From Cytophagia bacterium (lineage in GTDB: Bacteria; Bacteroidota; Bacteroidia; UBA7662), in the NCBI GenBank assembly GCA_009926405.1, contig RFOZ01000021.1, positions 1 to 19,624 on the forward strand: a stretch of 19,624 nucleotides of DNA, given 5' to 3'. Under the pieces are notes generated by a model. It saw nothing but the letters and a program-made list of their open reading frames with translations. It made no database searches and was not told the DNA's origin. This document shows positions 7,932 through 16,223 of the stretch, in pieces (the first letter of the stretch is position 1; each line of letters begins with the position of its first letter). Both the position numbers and the translations under genes were made by a program.

Positions 7932-9140
7932 ATGAAATCTGCCCCCATTAACCCTTTCAAAACGGTTTCACACCGCCATCCAAGAACATTCCAAACTTTG
8001 TTGATTTGGGCCCTGACCCTAAGCCTCGGTGCCGGCCTTTTGGCTTCCTGCGCAGAAGAAAAAGCCAACGATCCGGCCAGTCGTCTCAAAGTCCTCCAAG
8101 CCGAACAGGCTCGCATTACAGCCGAAATCCAAAAACTACAACAAGAAATACGCCGAAGCGGCGGAACAACAGGCGCCATATCCACATCGGAGGCCAAAAC
8201 CAAATTGGTCCAGGCGCTGACCTTGGAAGAAGGCCCCTTCCGCACCTGGGTTGAGGTTCAAGGCACTGTCGATGCCCGCCAAAGCATTGAGGTAACGGCC
8301 GAGAGCATGGGTGTGGTTCGTAACATCAAAGTCAAAGAAGGGCAAAAGGTTTCCAAAGGCCAAGTCCTGGCTGAAATGGACCAAACCGTCCTTCTTCAAA
8401 GCATCGAGGAGATTAAGGGTCAACTGGATTTCGCTAAACAACTCTATACCAAACAATCCAATCTCTGGAAACAAAACATCGGTTCGGAGATTCAATACCT
8501 CAACGCCAAAAACCAAAAAGAAAGCCTGGAACGGCGTTTAGCTACGGTTGAATCGCAGCTGGACATGACGCGTATCAAGGCGCCGGTGAACGGAACGGTG
8601 GACCAGGTTTACCTCAAACTGGGGCAATCGACCGCTATGGGCATGCCGGCTGTACGTGTTGTCAACTTCAACGACCTGCGCGTTGTTACGGACCTTTCGG
8701 AAAGCTATGTTAGCCGGGTCCGTGAAGGGGCTTCGGTGGACTTGGAATTCAAAGACCTTAACCTGAGCGCCCAAGGACGCATTGCCTACGTAGCTCGCTC
8801 CATCAGCCCTCTAAACCGAACCTTCCGGGCCGAAGTGCCCCTGAACAACCGAGAGGGTTTGTACCGTCCCAACATGATTGTTGGCATGAAAATCAACGAT
8901 TATAACACCAACAAGGCCCTAAAAATCCCGGTTAATCTTTTGCAGAACTCCGATGAAGGGACCTTTGTGATGGTCGTCCGAGGCGAAGGAACAAGCCTCA
9001 AGGCTTCGAGGGTCTCGGTAACCCCCGGCCGTTCCAACGGCATCGAAACAGAAATTTTAAAAGGTCTCCAAGCCGGAGATCGCATCATCACCACCGGTTA
9101 CAACGACCTTAACGACGGCCAAGCCATCACCCTGCCATGA
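7932..9140 (+). CDS. RND efflux periplasmic adaptor (membrane-fusion protein), lipoprotein
   Basis: Membrane-fusion subunit linking the RND pump to the TolC-like channel. It has 402 residues from the ATG at 7932. An in-frame GTG at 7875 lies inside the upstream gene and would put about 19 polar residues before the signal, so it is not preferred. A lipoprotein signal ends in the lipobox LLASC with Cys40 as the lipidated residue. A short charged helical segment (about 48-75, ASRLKVLQAEQARITAEIQK) precedes the barrel-sandwich/lipoyl half-motifs (VRNIKVKEGQKVSKGQVLAE and later RIKAPVNGTVDQV), which flank an alpha-helical hairpin. Beta-barrel and membrane-proximal domains follow (EILKGLQAGDRIITTG near the end). 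Its stop overlaps the pump start as ATGA (9137-9140). Confidence 0.94.
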   Translation: MKSAPINPFKTVSHRHPRTFQTLLIWALTLSLGAGLLASCAEEKANDPASRLKVLQAEQARITAEIQKLQQEIRRSGGTTGAISTSEAKTKLVQALTLEEGPFRTWVEVQGTVDARQSIEVTAESMGVVRNIKVKEGQKVSKGQVLAEMDQTVLLQSIEEIKGQLDFAKQLYTKQSNLWKQNIGSEIQYLNAKNQKESLERRLATVESQLDMTRIKAPVNGTVDQVYLKLGQSTAMGMPAVRVVNFNDLRVVTDLSESYVSRVREGASVDLEFKDLNLSAQGRIAYVARSISPLNRTFRAEVPLNNREGLYRPNMIVGMKINDYNTNKALKIPVNLLQNSDEGTFVMVVRGEGTSLKASRVSVTPGRSNGIETEILKGLQAGDRIITTGYNDLNDGQAITLP

Positions 9141-12100
9141 GCTCATTCAAAGAATTCAAGCCCACCAGTTGGGCCATTGATAACCGAATCACGGTTTTCA
9201 TTCTGACTGTTATTATAACACTCGCCGGACTTTCGGTTTACAATTCGATACCCAAGGAACAATTCCCTGAGGTGGTGGTTCCCACCTTTTTTGTGACCAC
9301 GGTGTACCCGGGCACATCGCCTGCGGACATGGAAAACCTGGTCACCAGGCCCTTGGAAAAGCAACTGGGGACCCTGTCCGGCGTCAAAAAAATGACCAGC
9401 AATTCCCAACAGGACTTTGCGAATGTCGTGGTTGAATTTGGCACCGATGTTTCGGTTTCGGCCGCCAAACAAAAAGTCAAGGATGCGGTGGACAAAGCCC
9501 GCACCGACTTGCCCAAAGACCTGCCCCAAGATCCCCGCGTTATGGAATTGGACATTTCGGAGGTTCCCATTCTTTTTGTGAATATTTCGGGACCTTTTGA
9601 CTTGGATCGACTCAAAAAATACGCCACCGATCTCAAAGACAGAATCGAGGACGTTAAGGGCATCAACCGGGTCGATATGGTCGGCGCCTTGGACCGTGAA
9701 ATTCAGGTCGATGTGGACATGTTCAAATTGCAGGCCGCCAAAATGACCATGGATGATATCGAGCGGACCATACGCTTTGAAAACATGACCATGTCGGGTG
9801 GTAACATCAACACCGGGGACAAGCAACGAAGCATACGGATTCTTGGTGAATTCCAATCGGTTAGCGAGCTGGGCGACCTGGTTGTGACCTCGATGAACGG
9901 GTCGTCGGTCTTCCTCAAAGACATCGCAAAAGTTACCGACGGTTACAAAGACAAACAAAGCTATGCCCGCCTTAACGGACAGAAGGTTATAACGCTCAAT
10001 GTTATCAAACGCTCCGGCGAAAACCTCATTCAGGCATCCGATGATATCAACGCCTTGATTTCAGAGGCCAAATCCATCCTACCAAGCGACCTCAAGATCA
10101 CAATCTCCGGGGATCAAAGCCGTGTTACGCGGACCACCGTGAACGACTTGACCAATTCCATTATTATTGGCTTTGTCCTGGTCACCCTGGTTCTGATGTT
10201 CTTTATGGGAACCACCAACGCCATGTTTGTGGGACTTTCTGTTCCGGTTTCGTCGTTCTTGGCCTTTATGTTCATGCCCAGCCTGGGCTTCACCATGAAC
10301 ATGATCGTGCTCTTTGCCTTGTTGATGGCCTTGGGGGTTATTGTCGATGATGCCATTGTGGTTATCGAAAACACCCACCGACTCTTTGATCGAGGCCGAA
10401 GAAACATTGTTACGGCTGCCAAAATGGCCGCAGGCGAAGTCTTCATGCCAGTCCTTGCCGGGACCCTCACCACCGTGGCCCCCTTTATGCCGTTGGCTTT
10501 CTGGGATGGCATCGTGGGCAAATTCATGTTTTTCCTGCCCGTGACCCTGATTCTAACCCTTTTGTCCTCCTTGCTGGTGGCCTACATCATAAATCCGGTC
10601 TTTGCCGTGCAGTTCATGAAAGCAGAGCCGGAAACCCCCGAGGAAATCCAAACCCAGAAAACCCGATCACACCGTAGTCTTCTAATAGCCTCGGTCGTCT
10701 TCGCCGTATTCGGCATCATCCTGCACCTGGCCGGTTCCCCCGGCCTTGCGAATTTTGTTTTATTTATCGTTCCGTTGTTATGGATTAACCGAATCGTCCT
10801 TGGTCCAATGATTGAAAGGTTTCAGAATCATACCTGGCCTTCGGTACAAGACAAATACGAGCAACTTCTTCGATGGTGCCTGCAAGGCCGGCGTCCGGCT
10901 TATATGATGGTGGGAACCGTTGGATTGCTTCTGCTTAGTTTTGTGCTCACCGGGCTTTCGGTGAACAGCGGTCGGGTCAAAATCGCCTTCTTTCCGACCG
11001 GAGAGCCCAATTTTGTCTATGTTTATTTGAACACCCCCATCGGAACACGAGCCGAAGTCACCGATTCCTTGACGCAACTGGTCGAAACCAAAGTCATGGA
11101 TGTTTTGGGGCCCCGCAATCCTTTGGTTGAATCGGTGGTGACCAATGTTGCCATCGGCGCCGGGGATCCCATGGATCGGGACCAATCGGTTGCCCCCCAC
11201 AAAGGCAAAGTCACCGTGGCCTTTATCGCCTTTGGAGATCGCGACGGCATGCGAACCTTGCCCTTGTTGGACTCGATCCGTGCCCGCATTAAGGGCATAC
11301 CCGGTGTCGAAATCGCGGTGGACCAGGAACGAGGCGGACCCCCTACCGGCAAACCCATTAACATTGAAGTCACAGGGCAGGACTTCAAAGTCCTGGGCCA
11401 GAACGCCCAGGCTCTCAAAGCCTACCTGGATTCCTGCAATATCGCCGGGGTGGAGGAACTCAAGATTGACTTGGAACGGAGCAAGCCAGAGTTATTGGTC
11501 CGCATTGACCGCGAAAGGGCCCAACGCGAAGGGGTCAGCACCGCCCAAATTGGCTCTGAAATTCGTTCAGCCGTTTTCGGCAAGGAAGCCAGCAAGTTCA
11601 GGAGCAACAACGACGAAATCCCTATCCAACTACGCTATTCACGGGTTGACCGCGAAGACTTGAACCGTTTGCTGAACGCCCGTATCACCTTCCGTGACAT
11701 GAATGCCGGCGGTGCGGTTCGTCAATTACCGGTATCGGCTGTTGCCAACATCGAGTACACCTCTTCACTGGGTAGCATCAAACGCAAAAACGAAAAAAGA
11801 GTGGTGACTCTCAGCTCCAATGTCCTCAGTGGTTTTACCCCAAACCAAGTGGTGGCTTCCATCAACGAAGCGCTCAAGGGTTTTGAGGCCACCGAAGGCA
11901 CCGGAATCCGTATGACCGGGGAGCAAGAGGAGCAAGCCGAAGCCGGAAGTTTTCTTTCCAACGCATTAATGATATCCATAGGCCTGATTTTCATGATTTT
12001 GATGTTCCAATTCAATTCCATGAACCGAACGCTGATGATTTTATCCGAAATCCTCTTATCGATTATTGGTGTCCTTTTGGGATATGTTATAACGGGCATG

Positions 12101-12544
12101 ACCATGTCCATTATTATGACCGGCATCGGAATTGTAGCACTCGCCGGGATTGTGGTCAAAAACGGCATCCTTATCGTAGAGTTCATCGATTTGATACGCA
12201 AAGAACAACGAATACCCCTGCGGGAAGCCATTGTGCAGGCCGGGAAAATTCGACTGGCACCGGTTTTTCTAACCGCCGCATCCACCGTCCTGGGTTTAGT
12301 GCCTCTGGCTTTGGGCCTTAACATTGATTTTCCGGGGTTGTTCGCCCGCTTTGAACCCCACCTCTACCTGGGCGGTGACCAGGTGGCCTTCTTTGGCCCC
12401 CTGAGTTGGACCATCATTTTTGGCCTGACCTTTTCGACCCTGATTACCCTGATTCTTTTACCGGCCATGTATTATATCGCCGAACGCAACACCGTCCGTC
12501 GTCGTTGGTTCCTGCGTCGCGTTTCACGCATGGCCTATCGTTAA
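9137..12544 (+). CDS. RND family efflux transporter permease (AcrB-like)
   Basis: Inner-membrane proton-driven pump of 1135 residues, longer than AcrB (about 1050). The order is TM1 (about 17-35), porter domain, TM2-6, a linker, TM7, second porter domain and TM8-12. Proton-relay residues are intact: the TM4 Asp pair in VIVDDAIVVIE (D404, D405) and the TM10 Lys in GIVVKNGILIVEF (K1008). The extra length includes a segment of about 50 residues between TM6 and TM7 (roughly 514-560, nucleotides 10678-10815) holding two additional hydrophobic stretches, and an enlarged loop between TM11 and TM12 (FEPHLYLGGDQVAFFGP). Last gene of the tetR-tolC-adaptor-pump cluster and coupled to the adaptor. It could be a multidrug (HAE) or another RND type; the intact Asp pair and absence of metal-binding Met clusters favour a multidrug or organic substrate. 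Confidence 0.95.
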   Translation: MSSFKEFKPTSWAIDNRITVFILTVIITLAGLSVYNSIPKEQFPEVVVPTFFVTTVYPGTSPADMENLVTRPLEKQLGTLSGVKKMTSNSQQDFANVVVEFGTDVSVSAAKQKVKDAVDKARTDLPKDLPQDPRVMELDISEVPILFVNISGPFDLDRLKKYATDLKDRIEDVKGINRVDMVGALDREIQVDVDMFKLQAAKMTMDDIERTIRFENMTMSGGNINTGDKQRSIRILGEFQSVSELGDLVVTSMNGSSVFLKDIAKVTDGYKDKQSYARLNGQKVITLNVIKRSGENLIQASDDINALISEAKSILPSDLKITISGDQSRVTRTTVNDLTNSIIIGFVLVTLVLMFFMGTTNAMFVGLSVPVSSFLAFMFMPSLGFTMNMIVLFALLMALGVIVDDAIVVIENTHRLFDRGRRNIVTAAKMAAGEVFMPVLAGTLTTVAPFMPLAFWDGIVGKFMFFLPVTLILTLLSSLLVAYIINPVFAVQFMKAEPETPEEIQTQKTRSHRSLLIASVVFAVFGIILHLAGSPGLANFVLFIVPLLWINRIVLGPMIERFQNHTWPSVQDKYEQLLRWCLQGRRPAYMMVGTVGLLLLSFVLTGLSVNSGRVKIAFFPTGEPNFVYVYLNTPIGTRAEVTDSLTQLVETKVMDVLGPRNPLVESVVTNVAIGAGDPMDRDQSVAPHKGKVTVAFIAFGDRDGMRTLPLLDSIRARIKGIPGVEIAVDQERGGPPTGKPINIEVTGQDFKVLGQNAQALKAYLDSCNIAGVEELKIDLERSKPELLVRIDRERAQREGVSTAQIGSEIRSAVFGKEASKFRSNNDEIPIQLRYSRVDREDLNRLLNARITFRDMNAGGAVRQLPVSAVANIEYTSSLGSIKRKNEKRVVTLSSNVLSGFTPNQVVASINEALKGFEATEGTGIRMTGEQEEQAEAGSFLSNALMISIGLIFMILMFQFNSMNRTLMILSEILLSIIGVLLGYVITGMTMSIIMTGIGIVALAGIVVKNGILIVEFIDLIRKEQRIPLREAIVQAGKIRLAPVFLTAASTVLGLVPLALGLNIDFPGLFARFEPHLYLGGDQVAFFGPLSWTIIFGLTFSTLITLILLPAMYYIAERNTVRRRWFLRRVSRMAYR

Positions 12545-12590
12545 TCCAACGATTGCGAACCCTGTTCTTAATCCAACCATTGCTAACCCT
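12541..12590 (+). repeat. Imperfect tandem repeat, 27-base period, at the RND stop codon
   Basis: Two copies of a 23-base unit starting TTAATCCAAC (12541-12563 and 12568-12590) match at 21 of 23 positions and are spaced 27 bases apart. The first copy contains the RND stop codon; the second adds in-frame backup TAA codons at 12569 and 12584. In the frame of the downstream peptidase the repeat reads as two nonapeptides, NPTIANPVL and NPTIANPIV, directly before its GTG, but that frame has no start codon upstream. It is not a hairpin or terminator. Confidence 0.8.
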
Positions 12591-12596
12591 ATCGTT

Positions 12597-14357
12597 GTGG
12601 AATTAATCAAAAAACGAGGTTTTGTGCCTTCGGATTTCCAACCGACCTCCTTTGATCTTATTGAACCCTATTACAATCAGCTTCTTAACACGGATTGGAA
12701 TGGGGGGTTGGAATCGCAACCTTCCGTAAGCCAGGACGAGCACTCAAAATTCGCTCAATGGCTGGCAGACCGATCGGAATTGGAATCCTGCCTGGACGAA
12801 CATCAAGCTTGGTTGTATGTGGCGTTGAGTTGCGATACCGAAAACACCGACAAAAGGAAGGCTTATGAGTTTTTTGTCCAGGAAATCTACCCGAAGATTG
12901 CCCCCTTGGACGATGCCCTCAATGCCAAAATGCTCGCCTACCCCGGGTTGGACTCTTACCACGAACCAGGCTTTGATCGGCTCCTTCGAATGGTCCGCAA
13001 CGCGCGGGAATTATACCGCGAAGCGAATATCCCCCTGCAAACGGAACTCAAAGGCCTCGAAACCCAATACGCCGCCAAAACAGGGAGCCTGACCATCGTC
13101 TACGGAGGTCAAGAATACACCCTACCCCAGGCGCAGAATCTCCTCAAATCCTCCGACAGGACCCAACGCGAAGCCGTGTATCGCCTCATCATGGATGCAA
13201 GGGCCAAGATCAGCGAAGATCTGCAAGATCTCATGGACCGCATGTTGGATCTTCGACACCGCGTAGCCCTCAACGCTGGTTTTGCCAATTACAGGGATTA
13301 TCGGTTCCGCGAGCTGAATCGCTTTGAATACGGTGTTGAAGAATGCGAAACCTTTCATCAATCGGTCCGTGATTCCTTCATGCCGCTCAAAGAGCATATT
13401 GACCATAACAAAGCCTTGATTAATGGCCTGGACCGCTTGCGGCCTTGGGATCTCAAAGCACTCCCCGCGGGTCTAAAACCCCTCCACCCCTTTGAAGGCC
13501 AAAAAGATTTGATTCAAAAAAGCATTGCCGCCTTTCAACAGCTGGATCCCTTTTTTGGGGATTGCCTTTCGACCATGGACCGCATGGGTCGCTTTGATTT
13601 GGAATCACGCAAAGGCAAAGCCCCTGGTGGTTACAATTACCCCATGATGGAAAGCGGGGCTCCCTTTGTATTCATGAACGCCACCGGTTCCATGGAAGAC
13701 CTGGAAACCATGATGCACGAAGGCGGTCATGCGGTGCATTCTTTTTTGGTCCACCCCTTGCGATTGAATGTGTACCGTCAAACCCCTTCCGAAACCGCCG
13801 AGCTGGCTTCCATGAGCATGGAATTGCTGAGCATGGCTGCCTATCCGCATTTTTTTGGAATCGACGAGGACAGGCACCGCGCCTGCCATGAACAAATTCA
13901 ACGCGCCCTGGGTGTGCTCCCCTGGATTGCCTGTATCGATGCCTTCCAACATTGGATGTACACGCATCCTGGGCATTCTAGGAACGATCGCAGCAAAGCA
14001 TGGCAAAACCTCTTGTCCCAATACACCAGCCCGGTAGTGGATTGGAGCGGACTGGAGGATTGGATGGATTACCAATGGCAAGGCCAATTGCATTTATTCG
14101 AAATGCCCTTTTATTATATCGAATACGGCTTTGCCCAAATTGGAGCCCTGGGTGTATGGCGAAACAGCACCAACAATCCAATCCATGGGCTTGCCGCCTA
14201 CCGCAAAGCCCTGGCCCTTGGTAACACTGTGTCAATTAACGAAGTATATCGACAAGCGGGCGTGCCTTTTGATGCGGATCATGCCTACCTCGAGGAACTG
14301 GCTAAGTGGACCTTAAAAAAAATGCAACAACATGAAGATTATTTGCATAGGACGTAA
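12597..14357 (+). CDS. M3 family oligoendopeptidase (OEP F / M3B-like)
   Basis: Zinc metallopeptidase that probably trims short cytoplasmic peptides. It has 586 residues, the usual size for M3B oligoendopeptidases, with no signal peptide. The zinc site is MMHEGGHAVHSF with His374, Glu375 and His378; the expected third ligand Glu lies in PSETAELASMSMELL about 25 residues on. The N-terminal region (FVPSDFQPTSFDLIEPYYNQ, then DRSELESCLDE) resembles that of known M3B enzymes, which supports the GTG at 12597 as start; no earlier ATG, GTG or TTG is available in frame. It begins 52 bases after the RND stop, so it could be co-transcribed with the efflux operon, although a functional link is not evident. 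The next gene starts inside its last 26 bases. Confidence 0.92.
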   Translation: MELIKKRGFVPSDFQPTSFDLIEPYYNQLLNTDWNGGLESQPSVSQDEHSKFAQWLADRSELESCLDEHQAWLYVALSCDTENTDKRKAYEFFVQEIYPKIAPLDDALNAKMLAYPGLDSYHEPGFDRLLRMVRNARELYREANIPLQTELKGLETQYAAKTGSLTIVYGGQEYTLPQAQNLLKSSDRTQREAVYRLIMDARAKISEDLQDLMDRMLDLRHRVALNAGFANYRDYRFRELNRFEYGVEECETFHQSVRDSFMPLKEHIDHNKALINGLDRLRPWDLKALPAGLKPLHPFEGQKDLIQKSIAAFQQLDPFFGDCLSTMDRMGRFDLESRKGKAPGGYNYPMMESGAPFVFMNATGSMEDLETMMHEGGHAVHSFLVHPLRLNVYRQTPSETAELASMSMELLSMAAYPHFFGIDEDRHRACHEQIQRALGVLPWIACIDAFQHWMYTHPGHSRNDRSKAWQNLLSQYTSPVVDWSGLEDWMDYQWQGQLHLFEMPFYYIEYGFAQIGALGVWRNSTNNPIHGLAAYRKALALGNTVSINEVYRQAGVPFDADHAYLEELAKWTLKKMQQHEDYLHRT

Positions 14358-14943
14358 TTACGATGAACATGCGCGGGAATTAAACAATCCCCGTCCAACA
14401 GAACCGGTGGTTTTTATGAAGCCAGAAACCGCCTTGGTTCGTGATGGAAAACCTTTTTTTCTCCCGGATCACTTGGGAGATGTTCACCATGAAATAGAGA
14501 TTGTGTTACGAATTGGACGCAATGGACGACACATACAGCCTAAATTCGCCTTGTCCTATGTGGACCGCGTTGCCCTGGGGGTTGATTTCACAGCACGTAG
14601 CCTTCAGGAACAACTAAAAAACAAAGGCCTCCCCTGGGAATTGGCCAAAGGGTTTGATGGTTCGGCTATCTTGGGCGAATGGCAGGAAACCGATCCAGCA
14701 GCGCTCGAACAAGGATACGGATTCACCCTGCAAATCGGCGACGAAGTTCGTCAAAGCGGCCATACGTCGGAGATGCTTTTCAATTTTGCCGAAATCATTG
14801 CCTTTGTTTCCAAATACTTCACCCTCAAAATGGGGGATATGATCTACACGGGAACTCCGGCCGGGGTAGGCCCTGTGCAGGTGGGCGACTCGTTAAGCGG
14901 ATACCTCAACGGCCGGCTGAACCTTCGCTGCAAGGTTTGTTAG
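14332..14943 (+). CDS. Fumarylacetoacetate hydrolase (FAH) family protein, acylpyruvase-like
   Basis: Compact FAH-domain enzyme of 203 residues, similar in size to the acylpyruvase/oxaloacetate-decarboxylase group (FAHD1-like), which cleaves C-C bonds in 2-oxo acids using Mg2+. The family pattern is visible: IGRNYDEHARELNNP at the N-terminus, metal ligands Glu54 and Glu56 in VHHEIEIVLRIG and Asp85 in ALGVDFTARSLQ, then KGFDGSAILG and the terminal MGDMIYTGTPAGVGPVQVGD. The ATG lies within the 3' end of the peptidase gene (26-base overlap), so the two are probably translated from one message. Its TAG stop overlaps the stop of the convergent pth gene. The true substrate cannot be read from the sequence. 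Confidence 0.92.
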   Translation: MKIICIGRNYDEHARELNNPRPTEPVVFMKPETALVRDGKPFFLPDHLGDVHHEIEIVLRIGRNGRHIQPKFALSYVDRVALGVDFTARSLQEQLKNKGLPWELAKGFDGSAILGEWQETDPAALEQGYGFTLQIGDEVRQSGHTSEMLFNFAEIIAFVSKYFTLKMGDMIYTGTPAGVGPVQVGDSLSGYLNGRLNLRCKVC

Positions 14944-15509
14944 GAGCGATTGAACTCGTTCATCGCCGGACCCAAGCCCCGAAGGGCCCAGGCCAAAACG
15001 GCTTTGGAACAACGTTCCAACAAGTCAGGTAGGGTTTCCTGCTCCGTCTTCCCAAAAGGAGCCAGAACATAGTCGGATTGACGACCCGGCGCAAATTCGC
15101 GACCAATCCCCACGCGTAATCGAGGGTATTGGTTGTTACCAAGGACCGTTTCAATATGCCCCAAACCATTGTGCCCACCGGCACTGCCAGAAGCGCGAAG
15201 CCGAATTTGTCCGAAAGGCAAACTCAAATCATCGGTAATGACCAAGATGCGTTCAGCGTCCACTTTTTCGGTCTGCATCCAATAGCGAACCGCCTGACCT
15301 GACAGGTTCATGTAGGTCTGTGGCTTGACCAAAACGAACTGCTTGCCGGCATGCCGAGCGTTGCACACCGATGCATAGCGCCCACTGGCAAAATCATCGG
15401 CCGAACTCAACTCCTTTCGTAGGCGATCCAAGACCATAAAGCCTACATTATGGCGCGTTTCAGCGTATTCTGAACCGGGATTCCCCAGGCCAAAAAGCAG
15501 GAACTTCAT
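14940..15509 (-). CDS. pth: Peptidyl-tRNA hydrolase
   Basis: Releases tRNA from peptidyl-tRNAs that drop off ribosomes, an essential recycling step. It has 189 residues, normal length. The catalytic and binding residues fall at the E. coli positions: Asn10 (FGLGNPG), catalytic His20 (ETRHNVGF), Asn68 (QTYMNLSG), Asp93 (VITDDLSLP) and Asn114 (GGHNGLGHIE). It is the last gene of prs-rplY-pth, 69 bases after rplY, an arrangement common in Bacteroidota. Its TAA overlaps the TAG of the convergent FAH-family gene by one base shift (14940-14943), leaving no room for an intergenic terminator. Confidence 0.98.
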   Translation of the reverse strand: MKFLLFGLGNPGSEYAETRHNVGFMVLDRLRKELSSADDFASGRYASVCNARHAGKQFVLVKPQTYMNLSGQAVRYWMQTEKVDAERILVITDDLSLPFGQIRLRASGSAGGHNGLGHIETVLGNNQYPRLRVGIGREFAPGRQSDYVLAPFGKTEQETLPDLLERCSKAVLAWALRGLGPAMNEFNRS

Positions 15510-15578
15510 GGGTGCCTGTTGAAGGTGTTTACCTATTCACGGGGTCATCATCCCCCCTCCGCCAAGCGAAAGGTAGAA

Positions 15579-16157
15579 TTATTTGGAAGCTTCGGCAACG
15601 GCGCCCTTCATGGCGCGCGGTATGGTCACAGCAGCAACTGGATTGTTCGGCGCAGCAACCAGGGTGAAACCATCCGCAACAATATCCTTCACCCGGACGA
15701 CACCGCCCAATTCCATTTTGGAAATATCCACCTTGACCGAAGCAGGCAGTTGATCCGGAAAACCCTTCACGGTAATGGAACGCATACGCGATGCGAATTT
15801 GCCGCCGGCCCGGACCCCGGGAGAGGTTCCAACAAATTCCAAGGGCAGGTTCAGTTTGACCGCCTTCTTGGAATCCAGAAGCATAAAGTCCACGTGGAGC
15901 ATGGCGCCGTTCAACGGATGATACTGGGCTTCCTTTACAACACATGTATGGGTTTTGCCGTCCAAGTCAAGCATGACTTTGAACGTTTCAGGCGTGAACA
16001 GGACAGATTTCAAATCATAGGCATGGGCCCAGAAATGAGATTGTGAAGCCGCATTGCCGTACAATACGCAAGGTACCTTGCCTTCTGCACGCAATTGATT
16101 CGAATCAGACTTCCCTACGTTCTCTCGAAGAGAACCGCTCAAATTGATCGATTTCAT
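15579..16157 (-). CDS. rplY: 50S ribosomal protein bL25, long Ctc form
   Basis: 5S rRNA-binding ribosomal protein of 192 residues: an N-terminal L25 beta-barrel (MKSINLSGSLRENVGKSDSN, LRAEGKVPCVLYG) plus the C-terminal beta domain of the Ctc/TL5 long form (VKLNLPLEFVGTSPGVRAGG, then FPDQLPASVKVDISKMELGG). It ends in a short Ala-rich tail (KGAVAEASK). It lies 66 bases downstream of prs. That spacer, read on the coding strand, is A/C-rich and contains CCATTAAC twice, with no terminator-like hairpin, so read-through from prs is likely. The prs-rplY pairing is conserved in many bacteria. Confidence 0.97.
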   Translation of the reverse strand: MKSINLSGSLRENVGKSDSNQLRAEGKVPCVLYGNAASQSHFWAHAYDLKSVLFTPETFKVMLDLDGKTHTCVVKEAQYHPLNGAMLHVDFMLLDSKKAVKLNLPLEFVGTSPGVRAGGKFASRMRSITVKGFPDQLPASVKVDISKMELGGVVRVKDIVADGFTLVAAPNNPVAAVTIPRAMKGAVAEASK

Positions 16158-16223
16158 AGCGTTTGGATTTTAGTGATGGGGGTTTTAGTTGATGGATGTT
16201 ATTGAGATGTTAATGGTGATTTG

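Noticed and set aside
9143..9958. Long open frame of 271 codons on the minus strand inside the RND pump gene
   Set aside because: It lies wholly opposite a clearly conserved coding region, has no recognisable domain and is rich in His/Gly/Phe as antisense frames of such genes often are.
15519..16046. Open frame of 175 codons on the plus strand across pth/rplY
   Set aside because: It mirrors rplY in the opposite strand; the rplY protein is unmistakable.
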